A stretch of DNA of 64,000 nucleotides from Sphingobium soli (lineage in GTDB: Bacteria > Pseudomonadota > Alphaproteobacteria > Sphingomonadales > Sphingomonadaceae): assembly GCF_020782245.1 (NCBI RefSeq), contig NZ_JAJGNP010000001.1, positions 186,001 to 250,000 on the forward strand. The letters are read 5' to 3'. The translations under genes and the position numbers were made by a program. Below, one piece after another: positions 47,148 through 56,989 of this stretch (position 1 is its first letter; the number at the start of each line of letters is the position of its first letter). A model generated the notes under the pieces. The model saw only the letters and a program-made list of their open reading frames with translations, was not told the DNA's origin and did not search any database.

Positions 47148-47417
47148 TTACTTGCGCAGGCCCAGCTTGGCGATTAGGTCGCTGTAGCGGCCCTCATCCT
47201 TCTTCTTGAGATAATCCAGCAGCGAACGACGCTTGTTGACCAGCATCAGCAGGCCGCGACGGCTGTGGTTATCCTTGTGATGACCCTTGAAATGCTCGGT
47301 CAGGTTGGAAATGCGCTCCGACAGGATCGCAACCTGGACTTCGGGCGAACCGGTGTCGCCTTCGGCGCGGGCATGTTCCTTGATCAGCGCTTCCTTGCGC
47401 TCAGCAGTGATCGACAT
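47148..47417 (-). CDS. rpsO: 30S ribosomal protein S15
   Basis: 89 residues, full length. Family text throughout: [60 protein letters not shown]. Binds 16S rRNA helix 22 early in assembly and in E. coli also represses its own translation. GAAAGGA sits before the ATG. It lies 17 bases after truB in the direction of transcription, so both probably share an mRNA. Confidence 0.98.
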   Translation of the reverse strand: MSITAERKEALIKEHARAEGDTGSPEVQVAILSERISNLTEHFKGHHKDNHSRRGLLMLVNKRRSLLDYLKKKDEGRYSDLIAKLGLRK

Positions 47418-47434
47418 CGGGCTTCCTTTCGTAT

Positions 47435-48373
47435 CTAGAGATTGAAGCCGCGCACCACCCGGATGTCCGGGCCACTGGACTCCACCAGCGCGATGGGCGT
47501 TTCGCCCAGCATAGCCAGCAGGAGACCGGTGTGCGGTTTCCCGATGAGCATCTTCCCCTGACGGAGAGCCAATGCTTCATCGGGGCTGACGGAAAGGGCC
47601 GGGATGTCGTCCAGCCCCGCCGTCAACGGCAGCATATACTGCGCGATGCCATGCCCCGTAGCAGCGTCATTCAAAATGTCCAGCGAAATTGCCGAGTCCA
47701 GCGTGAACGGCCCGGCCTTCACCCGGCGCAGCATGGTGACATGACCGACGGTGCCCAGCGCCAGCGCGATGTCGCGGGCCAGGGAGCGGATATAGGTGCC
47801 CTTGGAGACGTGGGCGGTGAGGGTAAGGGAGGCCAAAGCACCATCCTCCGTTCGGTTCGAACCTGTCGAGAACGATTCGCGAGGGCTCTCGACAGGATCG
47901 AACCTGACGGAAGTGAGGGAATGGATCGTCACCGCCCGCGTCTTCATCTCTACCGCCTCGCCCCGGCGAGCCAGATCATAGGCGCGCTGGCCGTCGATCA
48001 GGATGGCGCTATAGGCGGGCGGCACCTGCTCGATTGGGCCAGTGAAGCGTGGCAGGATCGCGTCCACCTGCGCCCGTGTTGGACGGTGGTCGCTGGTCGC
48101 GATCGGCTCCCCTTCCAGATCGAGCGTATCGGTCTGGACACCGAAAGCGACAGTGAACTCATAAACCTTGTCGCTGTCGAGCATGCGTCCGGCCAGCTTG
48201 GTCGCTTCGCCGATCGCAATCGGCAGCACGCCGGTCGCCAGCGGATCGAGCGTGCCGCCATGGCCGACCTTGACCTTGCCCGCCCCACTTTGGCGCAGGA
48301 CGCGCTTGACCGCGCTGACCGCCTGGGTGGAGCCAAGACCATGGGGTTTATCGAGAATGATCCAGCCATGCAT
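47435..48373 (-). CDS. truB: tRNA pseudouridine-55 synthase TruB, with an inserted segment
   Basis: 312 residues. Makes pseudouridine 55 in the T-loop of tRNAs. Motifs: [20 protein letters not shown], catalytic Asp in [39 protein letters not shown], and [19 protein letters not shown]. Between SLTSVRFDP and [12 protein letters not shown] there is an insertion of about 18-22 residues ([18 protein letters not shown]) absent from other TruBs I know; it is encoded by the palindrome at 47847-47911 and keeps the frame. It falls just before a conserved strand, probably in a surface loop, so the enzyme is likely active. Confidence 0.95.
   Translation of the reverse strand: MHGWIILDKPHGLGSTQAVSAVKRVLRQSGAGKVKVGHGGTLDPLATGVLPIAIGEATKLAGRMLDSDKVYEFTVAFGVQTDTLDLEGEPIATSDHRPTRAQVDAILPRFTGPIEQVPPAYSAILIDGQRAYDLARRGEAVEMKTRAVTIHSLTSVRFDPVESPRESFSTGSNRTEDGALASLTLTAHVSKGTYIRSLARDIALALGTVGHVTMLRRVKAGPFTLDSAISLDILNDAATGHGIAQYMLPLTAGLDDIPALSVSPDEALALRQGKMLIGKPHTGLLLAMLGETPIALVESSGPDIRVVRGFNL
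47847..47911. repeat. Palindromic repeat inserted in frame inside truB
   Basis: Two 25-base arms (47847-47871 and 47887-47911) with three mismatches flank a 15-base loop. The core CCTGTCGAGA / TCTCGACAGG with GGTTCGA is like the dispersed REP-type repeats common between genes in sphingomonads. It occupies 65 bases and is translated as part of TruB on the minus strand. Confidence 0.85.
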
Positions 48374-48434
48374 GGCGGCCGCCCTTATCTGCCTGATATT
48401 GTCCTGTCAGCCTTTAATCCGCTAACGCCCTGGC

Positions 48435-49130
48435 ATGACGATAGACCTGATCTGCCTCGATGCCGACGACACGCTCTGGCATAATATGCGCCACTTCAAC
48501 GCGACCGAAGACGCGCTGCTCGACATGCTGCGCCCCTTCGCGCAAGCGCAGGTCACGCGCGAGCGGCTGATCGCGTGCGAGACCCGCAACCTGCCGCTCT
48601 ATGGCTATGGCGCAAAGGGCTTCACGCTCTCGATGATCGAAACCGCTGTAGACCTTGCCGGCGACGCGGTGACTGGCGCGATGATCGAAGAGATATTGGC
48701 GGCTGGCCGCGCGCTGCTGGCGCATCCGGTCGAATTGTTCGATGGGGTAGAGGATACGCTGCGCGCGCTGGCAGCTATGGCGCCTCTAGTGCTGGTGACG
48801 AAGGGCGACCTTCTGCATCAGGAAAGCAAGCTTGCCGCTTCAGGGCTGGGCGACCTGTTTTCCGGCATAGAAATCGTCAGCGACAAGAAAGCGGACACGT
48901 TCCGGGCGCTGTTCGAGCGGCACGGCATCGACGCGCATCGGACCGTCATGGCGGGCGATTCGATGCGATCCGATATCCTGCCCGCGCTGGAGGCAGGCGC
49001 ATGGGCGGCGTTCATCCCGCAGGCAGGAGCCTGGTCGCATGAAGGCGCAGCGGCGCCGGAAGGTCATCCCCGGTTCGTGCAACTGGACCGACTTGGGCAG
49101 TTACCTGGCTGGATAGAGACGCTCGGCTGA
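48435..49130 (+). CDS. HAD-family hydrolase
   Basis: 231 residues. HAD motifs: I in LICLDADDTLWHNM, II in APLVLVTKGDLL, III around SDKKADTFRALF, IV in VMAGDSMRSDILPALEAGA. The cap lies between I and II, so it is a C1-type phosphatase. The substrate is unknown (a phosphoglycolate-like or nucleotidase role is possible). It is the only plus-strand gene inside the translation operon region, placed between truB and tdk. Confidence 0.88.
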   Translation: MTIDLICLDADDTLWHNMRHFNATEDALLDMLRPFAQAQVTRERLIACETRNLPLYGYGAKGFTLSMIETAVDLAGDAVTGAMIEEILAAGRALLAHPVELFDGVEDTLRALAAMAPLVLVTKGDLLHQESKLAASGLGDLFSGIEIVSDKKADTFRALFERHGIDAHRTVMAGDSMRSDILPALEAGAWAAFIPQAGAWSHEGAAAPEGHPRFVQLDRLGQLPGWIETLG

Positions 49131-49133
49131 AAA

Positions 49134-49712
49134 TCAGCCGTTCAAAGCGGCGACAAAATGACGGCGACACAGCGCGACATAGCGGTCATTACCGCCGATG
49201 TCGGTCTGGTCGCCCTGCCGGACCGCCCTGCCCTGTGCATCGACACGCAGGTTCATCGTCGCCTTGCGTCCGCAGTCACACACCGTCTTGATCTCCGTCA
49301 GCGCGTCGGCGATGCCGAGCAAATGCGCGCTGCCGTCAAACAGGTTGCCCCGAAAGTCGGTGCGCAACCCATAACAGAGCACTGGAATGCCCAGGCTGTC
49401 GGCCACCGCCGCTAGCTGCCACACCTGATCACGGGTCAGGAACTGCGCCTCGTCCACAAGAACGCAGGATAGGGGCGTGGCGTCATGCTGCCGGGCGATC
49501 GCGGCGTACAGGTCGACACCCGGCTCGAACAAATGGGCCTGTGCCTCCAGCCCGATACGCGATGCGATGCGCCCGCTGCCGTAACGGGTATCGACAGCGG
49601 CGGTCCACAGCATCGTGTCCATGCCGCGCTCGCGATAGTTGAAATCGGATTGCAGCAGGGTAGTCGATTTCCCCGCATTCATCGAACTATAGTAGAAATA
49701 GAGCTTCGCCAT
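49134..49712 (-). CDS. tdk: Thymidine kinase
   Basis: 192 residues. Salvages thymidine to dTMP. P-loop in [20 protein letters not shown], lid and ATPase acid in [37 protein letters not shown], and zinc-binding Cys in [13 protein letters not shown] with a late ALCRRHF. The ATG at 49712 is used; the frame is open 30 bases further, but that runs into the hydrolase gene. The stop lies three bases from the convergent HAD gene. Confidence 0.95.
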   Translation of the reverse strand: MAKLYFYYSSMNAGKSTTLLQSDFNYRERGMDTMLWTAAVDTRYGSGRIASRIGLEAQAHLFEPGVDLYAAIARQHDATPLSCVLVDEAQFLTRDQVWQLAAVADSLGIPVLCYGLRTDFRGNLFDGSAHLLGIADALTEIKTVCDCGRKATMNLRVDAQGRAVRQGDQTDIGGNDRYVALCRRHFVAALNG

Positions 49713-49722
49713 CGCGCCGGAT

Positions 49723-50625
49723 CTAGCGGATCGTGGGCGCAACGCCAGCCAGGAAGCGGACCAGCGCGTCGGCCAGCGCGATGCGTTTGTCGGAAAAGCT
49801 GTGGTCGGTGGGCCAGACCATCAGGCGCGCCGATGGATTGGCGCCTTGCGCGTCGGCGGTCGCCTTGCGCGCCATGTCGCCGATACCGCGTTCGGCGCCG
49901 ATTATGCTGAGCGGCCGACGGCCATAGCCCGCCAGGCGACGGCCAAGGTCGAACTTGCCCGCATCCGCTTTGATCTCGCCGGTCAGGCTTTCATAGCTTG
50001 CCCCGGCAAGAGGCGGCAGGTCGCTTTCCACTTCGGCCTTCCAGGCTGCTTCGCCATCCGGGGTCGCCAACGCCGTGACCGTCTGTGCCGGATCCCATGG
50101 ATCGATCAGGAACAGGCCCGCGACATGCGGTTCTGCTGCTGCCGCATCCGCCGCCATGAAGCCGCCCATGCTGTGGCCGGCCACGACGATCGCGCTGGTG
50201 TCGATGTGATAGCGGGCGACATTGGCGGGCTGTTGCAGGAATTGAAGCGCGGTGAAGGCATCTTCCGACGCATTGTTGAAGGAAAATACGCCGGGACTAC
50301 CCCAACTGCCGCGGTAATGGAGGGTCAGCACGTTCCAGCCGGCCCGGCGCGCCGCCTGCGCCAGATCGAGATTCTGCTCGTTGCCGGGAAAGCCGTGCAA
50401 CAGCAATAAGGTCGGGTGCAGCCCGCCGCCCTGGGCGGTGTACATCACCGCATTCATTGCGCCGTCCTGAGCGGGAATGACCAAGGCGCTCATGCCTGCG
50501 GGATGAGCCGCGTCAGGCTTGGGATCTGTCGTAACAGCAGAATGAATGGCGGCATCCCGCGCAAGGGCCTGACCCATGCCTGCAACCATCATGGCGGCGG
50601 CCGCCGCCCAAGCGATCTTCGTCAC
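49723..50625 (-). CDS. Secreted alpha/beta hydrolase
   Basis: 300 residues from a GTG at 50625, with AAGGGGGTGG upstream. Signal peptide [19 protein letters not shown] to ALA. Oxyanion [20 protein letters not shown], nucleophile elbow [20 protein letters not shown], Asp near FLIDPWDP, and His in [11 protein letters not shown]. It resembles dienelactone-type or BAAT hydrolases of the periplasm. The substrate is unknown. It lies between rbfA and tdk on the same strand. Confidence 0.85.
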   Translation of the reverse strand: MTKIAWAAAAAMMVAGMGQALARDAAIHSAVTTDPKPDAAHPAGMSALVIPAQDGAMNAVMYTAQGGGLHPTLLLLHGFPGNEQNLDLAQAARRAGWNVLTLHYRGSWGSPGVFSFNNASEDAFTALQFLQQPANVARYHIDTSAIVVAGHSMGGFMAADAAAAEPHVAGLFLIDPWDPAQTVTALATPDGEAAWKAEVESDLPPLAGASYESLTGEIKADAGKFDLGRRLAGYGRRPLSIIGAERGIGDMARKATADAQGANPSARLMVWPTDHSFSDKRIALADALVRFLAGVAPTIR

Positions 50626-50688
50626 ATGCCACCCCCTTATGCCTGCATTAAAAAATGATGCTAGCGACAGGAAGCCGTCCCGTCGAAG

Positions 50689-51090
50689 CTATTCCGCGTC
50701 CTCCTCCGGCGCATCCAAGTCACGCGCGACCTTGGGGTCGCGCAACAGCTTGTCGATATGACTGCCTTCGTCGAAACTTTCGTCGGAAAGGAATTTGAGC
50801 TTTGCGGCATATTTGAGGCGAATGCGATGCGCCACTTCGCGTTGAAGATAGGCCGTGTTAGTCCGCAGCGCTTTCAGCACCGCATCCTCATCCTGCCCCA
50901 GCAGCGACTTGATGAAGACTGTGGCGTGGCGCAGGTCCGGCGACATGCGCACCTCCGTCACGCTGACGACATGGCTGGAGAGCACGTCATCATGAACGTC
51001 GCCCCGTTGCAGGATTTCGGACAGGACATGACGCACTTGTTCACCGACGCGCAACAGGCGGACGGAGGGACCTTCGGGTTGGTTGGACAT
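50689..51090 (-). CDS. rbfA: Ribosome-binding factor A
   Basis: 133 residues, KH-like fold. Assists late 30S maturation and cold growth. It shows [20 protein letters not shown] at the start, [20 protein letters not shown] in the core, and [20 protein letters not shown] near the end. The Shine-Dalgarno GGAGGA (51094-51099) overlaps the edge of the large inverted repeat between infB and this gene, so hairpin formation could affect initiation. It is part of the nusA-infB-rbfA series. Confidence 0.96.
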   Translation of the reverse strand: MSNQPEGPSVRLLRVGEQVRHVLSEILQRGDVHDDVLSSHVVSVTEVRMSPDLRHATVFIKSLLGQDEDAVLKALRTNTAYLQREVAHRIRLKYAAKLKFLSDESFDEGSHIDKLLRDPKVARDLDAPEEDAE

Positions 51091-51097
51091 AAATCCT

Positions 51098-51203
51098 CCC
51101 CTCCCATTTGCGGGAGGGGCCGGGGGCGGGCTCGACCCACCGGCCGTTACACTTTCCGGAGAGGGCGAGCCCGCCCCCCTGCCCCTCCCATGTCCGGGAG
51201 GGG
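51098..51203. repeat. Compound inverted repeat between infB and rbfA
   Basis: Two arms of about 37 bases (51098-51134 and 51166-51203) are nearly complementary, sharing CCCCTCCC, GGGAGGGG and CGGGCTCG blocks. Each arm also folds alone (CCCCTCCC with GGGAGGGG). The unit can form one long stem or two short hairpins. This style of repeat is frequent between genes of Alphaproteobacteria. It fills nearly the whole 122-base spacer. Confidence 0.8.
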
Positions 51204-51212
51204 GAATGCGCG

Positions 51213-53783
51213 TTACAAGGTGCGCTGGCGCTCCTCGACCTCAAACAGTTCGAGCATGTCGCCCGGCTTGATGTCGTTGGTGTCCTGGAGCACCGCGCCA
51301 CATTCCATACCGGCACGCACTTCGGACACATCGTCCTTGAAGCGACGCAGCGAGGCGATGTTGGTGCGCGATACGATAACATCGTCGCGGGTAAGGCGGG
51401 CGGCCAGACCCTTGCGAATGATGCCGTCGAGGACCAGCAGACCAGCCGCCTTGTCCTTCTTGCCTGCCGGGAACACCTGAAGCACTTCGGCGCGGCCAAC
51501 GACCGTTTCGATGCGTTCCGGCGCCAACTGGCCCGCCATTTCTCCACGAACTTCCTCAAGAAGGTCATAGATCACGTCATAATAGCGCAGCGAGATTTTC
51601 TCGCGTTCCGCCAGCTGACGCGCCTTGGCATTGGGGCGGACGTTGAAGCCGATCAGCGGCGCGCGGCTGGCCGCGGCCAGCGTCACGTCGCTTTCAGTGA
51701 TAGCGCCGACACCCGAATGCAGGATGCGAACCTTGATCTCGTCGGTCGAAATCTTGTTGAGCGACGAAACGATCGCTTCGACCGACCCCTGCACGTCGCC
51801 CTTCACCACCACCGGATATTCGATGACCTGCGTATTGAGCGCCGAGAACATATGCTCGAAGCTGGTCGGCGCGGCGGTCGTGCGCTTTTTGGTCGCCTGT
51901 TCCTGACGATAGGCAGCGACTTCGCGGGCGCGGGCTTCATTTTCGACGACCGTCATCTGGTCGCCGGCCATCGGAACGCCCGACAGGCCCAGCACTTCAA
52001 CCGGGGTCGAGGGACCGGCCGATTTCACCTGCTGCCCCTGATCGTTGATCATCGCGCGGACCTTGCCGCTTTCAGCGCCGACGACGAACGTGTCGCCGAC
52101 CTTGAGCGTGCCGCGACGGACGAGAATGGTCGCCACCGCGCCACGGCCCTTGTCGAGCTGTGCCTCGATCACATTGCCTTCGGCGGCGCGATCGGGGTTG
52201 GCGACAAGTTCGAGCAGTTCGGACTGCAACAGAATCTTGTCGATCAGCGTATCCAGGCCCTGCTTCTTGAGCGCGGACACTTCGACGTCCTGGGTTTCGC
52301 CACCCATATCCTCGACAATGACTTCATGCTCCAGCAGGCGCTCACGCACCTTCTGCGGATTGGCTTCGGGCTTGTCGCATTTGTTGATCGCAACGATCAT
52401 CGGCACGCCGGCCGCCTTGGTATGATTGATCGCCTCGATCGTCTGCGGCATCAACCCGTCATCGGCCGCCACCACCAGGATGACGATGTCGGTGACGTTG
52501 GCGCCACGCGCGCGCATTTCCGAGAAAGCCTCGTGACCCGGCGTGTCAAGGAAGGTGATGAGGTCGCCGCCCTTCGTCTTGATCTGATAGGCGCCGATAT
52601 GCTGCGTGATGCCGCCGCTTTCGCCCGACACCACGCTGGTGCCGCGCAGCGCGTCGAGCAGCGAGGTCTTGCCGTGATCGACATGGCCCATGATCGTAAC
52701 GACCGGCGGACGTGCTTTCAGCGTTTCGGCCGCATCATCCTCGCCCTGCATGCCGATTTCGACGTCGGCATCGGACACGCGCTGAATGCGGTGGCCGAAT
52801 TCCTCGACCAGCAGCTCTGCCGTATCCTGGTCGATCGGCTGGTTAAGCGTGACGGCGGTGCCCATCTTGAACAGGGCCTTGACCAGATCCGCGCCCTTTT
52901 CGGCCATGCGGTTGGCGAGTTCCTGGACCGTGATGCTTTCCGGCACGATGACATCGCGCGACTGTTTCTCGCGCGGCTGGCTGCCGCCCGAATAATGAGC
53001 GCGACGTTCCTTCTCCCGCGCGCGCTTCAGCGCGGCGAGGCTGCGGGCGCGGGCGCTGTCGTCGTCAGCGAGCGCGCGCGTAACGGTCAGCTTGCCAGAC
53101 TGGCGCCGATTATCGTCGCCCCGCTTGGCACGCTCCGGCTTGGCTGGTTCGGGCCGCTTGGCCGGCGTCACCGGCGTGAAGCGGCGTGGCGGCGGCATCG
53201 CCGATGCAGGGGCGGCAGGCGTGGCAGGCGCAGCTGGCGCCGCTTCGGGAGCGGGCTCAGCAGCAGGCGCGGCTTCGGCCTTGGGCTCTTCGGCTGCCGG
53301 CTGGGCCGCAGGCGCGGACGCCTCCGCAGCTTCGCGCTCCGCCTCGGCTTCAGCGGCTTGGCGATTTTCCTCCGCCCTGCGCTTTTCTTCCTCACTCGCC
53401 GCCTGACGCGCAGCATCCTCACGGCGACGCGCGTCTTCCAGAGCGGTCATGCGGGCTTCTTCCGCCTCGCGCAGCAGCTTTTCCTGCAATTCCTTGCGGG
53501 ACAGCATGGAGTTTTGCGCGACCGGACGGGGCGGCGGCGGAGGCGCGGGCCGCTGCGGCGCAGGCGCTGCGGGCTTGAGGTTCGCCTCGGGCGCAGCCGC
53601 AGGCGCAGCACCGGTCGTCTCACCAGGCTTGCCCATGGGGACGCGGCGCCGCTTCACTTCGACCACGACCGTATTCTTGCGGCCATGGCTGAACTGCTGC
53701 TGCACCTGACCGGATTCGACGGTCCGCTTGATGCCCAGCGGCTTGCGGCCCAGAACCGGCTTGTCTTCCTTGCTGTCACTCAT
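51213..53783 (-). CDS. infB: Translation initiation factor IF-2
   Basis: 856 residues. GTPase that places fMet-tRNA on the 30S subunit. The first part is a short IF2-associated domain ([19 protein letters not shown]). A long Ala/Glu/Pro-rich linker follows (residues about 60-240), then IF2_N ([20 protein letters not shown]) and the G domain with [28 protein letters not shown], and [12 protein letters not shown]. Domains II-IV close with RVGAGMECG-like text. The low-complexity linker is a common alphaproteobacterial feature. YlxR and nusA lie upstream in the operon. Confidence 0.98.
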   Translation of the reverse strand: MSDSKEDKPVLGRKPLGIKRTVESGQVQQQFSHGRKNTVVVEVKRRRVPMGKPGETTGAAPAAAPEANLKPAAPAPQRPAPPPPPRPVAQNSMLSRKELQEKLLREAEEARMTALEDARRREDAARQAASEEEKRRAEENRQAAEAEAEREAAEASAPAAQPAAEEPKAEAAPAAEPAPEAAPAAPATPAAPASAMPPPRRFTPVTPAKRPEPAKPERAKRGDDNRRQSGKLTVTRALADDDSARARSLAALKRAREKERRAHYSGGSQPREKQSRDVIVPESITVQELANRMAEKGADLVKALFKMGTAVTLNQPIDQDTAELLVEEFGHRIQRVSDADVEIGMQGEDDAAETLKARPPVVTIMGHVDHGKTSLLDALRGTSVVSGESGGITQHIGAYQIKTKGGDLITFLDTPGHEAFSEMRARGANVTDIVILVVAADDGLMPQTIEAINHTKAAGVPMIVAINKCDKPEANPQKVRERLLEHEVIVEDMGGETQDVEVSALKKQGLDTLIDKILLQSELLELVANPDRAAEGNVIEAQLDKGRGAVATILVRRGTLKVGDTFVVGAESGKVRAMINDQGQQVKSAGPSTPVEVLGLSGVPMAGDQMTVVENEARAREVAAYRQEQATKKRTTAAPTSFEHMFSALNTQVIEYPVVVKGDVQGSVEAIVSSLNKISTDEIKVRILHSGVGAITESDVTLAAASRAPLIGFNVRPNAKARQLAEREKISLRYYDVIYDLLEEVRGEMAGQLAPERIETVVGRAEVLQVFPAGKKDKAAGLLVLDGIIRKGLAARLTRDDVIVSRTNIASLRRFKDDVSEVRAGMECGAVLQDTNDIKPGDMLELFEVEERQRTL

Positions 53784-53851
53784 ATGTTCGAACTTAACCC
53801 TTCACTTCCGCTCCGGCCGGATAGGCCCGCCGGCGCCTTCAATCCCGATGC

Positions 53852-54511
53852 CTAACCGACGCCCGGCGCGTCGGTGGAGGCAGGCTCCCCATGCGCGGGC
53901 GCTTCGGTAGCGCAACCCAGATAGCTTTCCAAGCGGCCGATAGCGCCGCGAAGACGCGCCGCCGCACGCGAGTCGGTAATCGCGATGTGGACGACATTGT
54001 CGCGCCCCATTGCCATAGATAGTGCATCGCGGTCCACAGGCAAGGTGATACCCGCCAGATCCGTGCCTTCCGCATCCTGCCCCACCCGCAGCGCCTGGTC
54101 CAGTTTGCGATTGCCGTCTGCGGCCGCGTCGGACGCATGCAGCAGCAATTTGACGTCTCCCTTGCGACAGGCGACGTCGATCTTTTCCGAACCCGTCAGA
54201 AGCATGGACGCCCGCGCCTCCAGCCCCAGCCGGTCAAGCACCGCCTTGCGCAACCCCTGTTCGATGAGGTCGGGCAGCGTATCAGGGACCTGCAATTCGC
54301 CGGTCTTGAAAGCGCGCGCGAGGGCCGCCTTCAGCTTGCCCTTGGCCAAAGCGGATTCCAGTTCGGGTCGGCTGACGCCGATCCATGCGCCGCGCCCGGG
54401 CGCCTTGGCGCGCAGATCGGGCAAAATCTGTCCCTCCGGCCCGACGGCCAGACGGATCAGCATGGCGGGATCGGCGCGATCGCCGGTCAATATGCATTTG
54501 CGTTCAGTCAT
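53852..54511 (-). CDS. ylxR: YlxR (DUF448) RNA-binding protein with L7Ae-like second domain
   Basis: 219 residues. The first 85 are YlxR: RKCILTGDRADPAMLIRLAV, PGRGAWIGVSRPELESA. The remainder (TGSEKIDVACRKGDVKLLLH, SMAMGRDNVVHIAITDSRAA) resembles a ribosomal L7Ae/L30e domain. This two-domain layout in the nusA-infB interval is usual for Alphaproteobacteria. Role: small RNA-binding protein; in other bacteria YlxR is reported to bind RNase P RNA or regulate transcription. It ends 68 bases before infB. Confidence 0.9.
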   Translation of the reverse strand: MTERKCILTGDRADPAMLIRLAVGPEGQILPDLRAKAPGRGAWIGVSRPELESALAKGKLKAALARAFKTGELQVPDTLPDLIEQGLRKAVLDRLGLEARASMLLTGSEKIDVACRKGDVKLLLHASDAAADGNRKLDQALRVGQDAEGTDLAGITLPVDRDALSMAMGRDNVVHIAITDSRAAARLRGAIGRLESYLGCATEAPAHGEPASTDAPGVG

Positions 54512-54574
54512 GCGCGCTCCTCCGTCAGAACGGAAAGCGGTGCAAGTCCAACGCTGTCGAGGGCGCTTATTCTC

Positions 54575-54808
54575 TCATCGGGGAGTGTCCGCGGCATTGG
54601 CGTCCTCCCTGGATGAAGGGGCCGCGCGGTCGGCGATCAACTGACCGCCGGCCGCATAATTTTCAGGCGACACTTCCGAAATGACGATCTGAACGGCAGC
54701 CGCCGGCTTACCCAGCCGCTCAACGAGCGACTGAGTGACGTCGGCAGCGATTGCGGCTTTCTGCTCGCGCGTAACGCTGCCGGCCAGGCGGATGTCGACA
54801 AATGGCAT
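54575..54808 (-). CDS. 4-oxalocrotonate tautomerase family protein
   Basis: 77 residues from ATG 54808. Begins MPFVDIRLAGSVTREQKAAI, so Pro1 is exposed after Met removal as in active tautomerases. ITxxLVERLGKPAAAVQIVI fits the family. The C-terminal tail (SREDANAADTPR) is an add-on. The substrate is unknown. It lies five bases after nusA, inserted within the translation operon between nusA and ylxR. Confidence 0.85.
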   Translation of the reverse strand: MPFVDIRLAGSVTREQKAAIAADVTQSLVERLGKPAAAVQIVISEVSPENYAAGGQLIADRAAPSSREDANAADTPR

Positions 54809-54813
54809 GGGTG

Positions 54814-56382
54814 TCAGGCTTCCTCTTCGAACCAATGCGCGCGGGCGGCCATGATGATCTCATTGCCCTGCTCTTCATTGAGGCCATAGGCCGACAGGAT
54901 GCCGCCCTTGTCCTCGGTCGTTTCAGACTTGCGGCGACGCTGATCGACACGCTTCTTGGCGATCAGTTCGTCAGTGGCGAGATCGGCAAGATCGTCCAGC
55001 GTCTTGATGCCCGCCTTGCCCAGAGTGACGAGCATCGCCTCGGTCAAATGCGGCATATCGGCCAGCGCATCATCGACGCCGAGCGCCTGGCGCTCCTCGC
55101 GCGCGGCGGCTTCGCGGCGGTCCAGCGCTTCCTGCGCGCGGCTCTGCAACTCGGCGGCGAGATCCTCGTCAAAGCCCTCGATTCCGGCCAGTTCCTCGAC
55201 GGTGACATAGGCGACCTCTTCCAGCTCGCCAAAGCCTTCGGCCACCAGCAGCTGCGAAAGCGTTTCGTCGACGTCCAGCTCGTTCTGGAACATTTCGGAA
55301 CGGGCGACGAATTCCTTCTGGCGCTTTTCGGACGCGTCGGCTTCGGTCATGATGTCGATGGCCTTGCCGGTCAGCTGGCTGGCGAGGCGGACATTCTGGC
55401 CGCGACGACCAATGGCGAGCGAGAGCTGATCGTCGGGAACGACGACCTCGATACGTTCTTCTTCCTCATCGATCACCACGCGGGCGACCTGTGCGGGCTG
55501 GAGCGCGTTGACGACGAAGGTCGCGGTGTCTTCCGACCAGGGGATGATGTCGATCTTTTCACCCTGCATTTCCTGCACGACGGCCTGAACGCGGCTGCCC
55601 TTCATGCCGACGCAGGCGCCGACGGGATCGATGCTGCTGTCGCGGCTGATGACGCCAATCTTGGCGCGGCTGCCCGGATCGCGGGCGGCGGCCATGATGG
55701 TGATGACGCCATCGTAGATTTCGGGGACTTCCTGCGCGAACAGCTTCTTCATGAATTCGGGATGCGCGCGGCTGAGGAAAATCTGCGGCCCGCGATTTTC
55801 ACGGCGGACGTTGAGCACGACCGAGCGGATGCGGTCGCCGACCCGGACGACTTCGCGCGGAATCTGCTGGTCGCGGCGGATCACGCCCTCGGCGCGGCCC
55901 AGATTGACGACGACATGGCCGAATTCGACGGATTTCACGACGCCGGTGATGATCTCACCCACGCGGTCCTTATATTCTTCATACTGACGCTCACGCTCAG
56001 CGTCGCGGACCTTCTGGAAGATGACCTGCTTGGCCGACTGGGCGTCGATGCGGCCAAGGTCGATCGCGGGTAGCGGATCAACGATGAAGTCGCCGATCAC
56101 CGCGTCCTTCTTGAGCTTTTGCCCCTGCTTGAGATCGACCTGTTTAAAATAATCCTCGACCGTTTCGACGACTTCGACGACGCGCCACAGGCGCAGGTCA
56201 CCGCTATCCGGGTCCAGCTTGGCGCGAATATCGTTTTCGGCACCATAACGAGCGCGCGCGGCGCGCTGAATCGCGTCCTCCATCGCCTCGATGACGATGG
56301 CCTTGTCGATCATCTTTTCGCTCGCCACCGAATTGGCGATGGCAATCAGTTCGGCCTTGTTGGCGGAAATGGCGTTGGCCAT
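54814..56382 (-). CDS. nusA: Transcription elongation factor NusA
   Basis: 522 residues. Binds RNA polymerase and nascent RNA to control pausing and termination. N-terminal RNAP-binding domain (LIAIANSVASEKMIDKAIVI), S1 (VGEIITGVVKSVEFGHVVVN), two KH domains (DSSIDPVGACVGMKGSRVQA, LSLAIGRRGQNVRLASQLTG) and C-terminal acidic AR-type repeats (LLVAEGFGELEEVAYVTVEE, GKAGIKTLDDLADLATDELI). Starts 14 bases after rimP. Confidence 0.97.
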   Translation of the reverse strand: MANAISANKAELIAIANSVASEKMIDKAIVIEAMEDAIQRAARARYGAENDIRAKLDPDSGDLRLWRVVEVVETVEDYFKQVDLKQGQKLKKDAVIGDFIVDPLPAIDLGRIDAQSAKQVIFQKVRDAERERQYEEYKDRVGEIITGVVKSVEFGHVVVNLGRAEGVIRRDQQIPREVVRVGDRIRSVVLNVRRENRGPQIFLSRAHPEFMKKLFAQEVPEIYDGVITIMAAARDPGSRAKIGVISRDSSIDPVGACVGMKGSRVQAVVQEMQGEKIDIIPWSEDTATFVVNALQPAQVARVVIDEEEERIEVVVPDDQLSLAIGRRGQNVRLASQLTGKAIDIMTEADASEKRQKEFVARSEMFQNELDVDETLSQLLVAEGFGELEEVAYVTVEELAGIEGFDEDLAAELQSRAQEALDRREAAAREERQALGVDDALADMPHLTEAMLVTLGKAGIKTLDDLADLATDELIAKKRVDQRRRKSETTEDKGGILSAYGLNEEQGNEIIMAARAHWFEEEA

Positions 56383-56396
56383 GACTTTATGAACCC

Positions 56397-56921
56397 TTAT
56401 TCTTCGGTTTCAAATTCGTCCGCCCCATCAGAGGAGAGCGGCATACTAGCAGCAATCAGTGCGTCAGTCAGCAGCAGCTTGGCCTCGTCGACCAGCGCAA
56501 AAGGAATTCGGACGTCACCGGACTTGGCGTCGGTGAAGAGTATCTCATCACCGTCCACGCCGTTGACGACACCGCGGAAGCTCTTGCGGCCCGATACGAT
56601 CTCGCTCGCGCTAATCTTCGCTTCATGGCCGGCCCATTCCTGGAAATCATGCAGGCGTGTCAACGGGCGGTCGATGCCAGGCGAGCTGACTTCCAGACGA
56701 TAGGCCTCCTCGATCGGGTCGGCTTCATCCAGCACGTCCGACAGGCGGCGGGAAATGGTTGCGCAATCTTCGATGACCAGTTGCTTCGTCCTGGGATTTT
56801 CCGCCATGATCTGAAGCGTGTAGTCGTCACCCGATCCGAACAGCTTGATACGCACAAGATCAAAACCCAAGGCCTGGACCTCGGGTTCTATCAAAGCGGT
56901 CAGTGCGGCGATGTCCGCCAT
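56397..56921 (-). CDS. rimP: Ribosome maturation factor RimP
   Basis: 174 residues from the ATG at 56921, with CTGGAGA upstream; the longer open frame to 56987 has no ribosome site. Helps 30S maturation. Family text: LIEPEVQALGFDLVRIKLF, ISRRLSDVLDEADPIEEAYR, LEVSSPGIDRPLTRLHDFQE. First gene of the rimP-nusA-ylxR-infB-rbfA series. Confidence 0.95.
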   Translation of the reverse strand: MADIAALTALIEPEVQALGFDLVRIKLFGSGDDYTLQIMAENPRTKQLVIEDCATISRRLSDVLDEADPIEEAYRLEVSSPGIDRPLTRLHDFQEWAGHEAKISASEIVSGRKSFRGVVNGVDGDEILFTDAKSGDVRIPFALVDEAKLLLTDALIAASMPLSSDGADEFETEE

Positions 56922-56989
56922 GCAATCTCCAGAAACTATCATGCGCGCTTCCGCGTCGCCGCGAGCATCTGCCCGCGACCCCGACATTT

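Noticed and set aside
44982-47177. 731-codon plus-strand frame opposite pnp
   Set aside because: Antisense to PNPase with Asp/Arg/His-rich text typical of shadows.
51108-53855. 915-codon plus-strand frame opposite infB
   Set aside because: Mirror of infB codon bias, no recognisable domain; the real gene has all IF-2 motifs.
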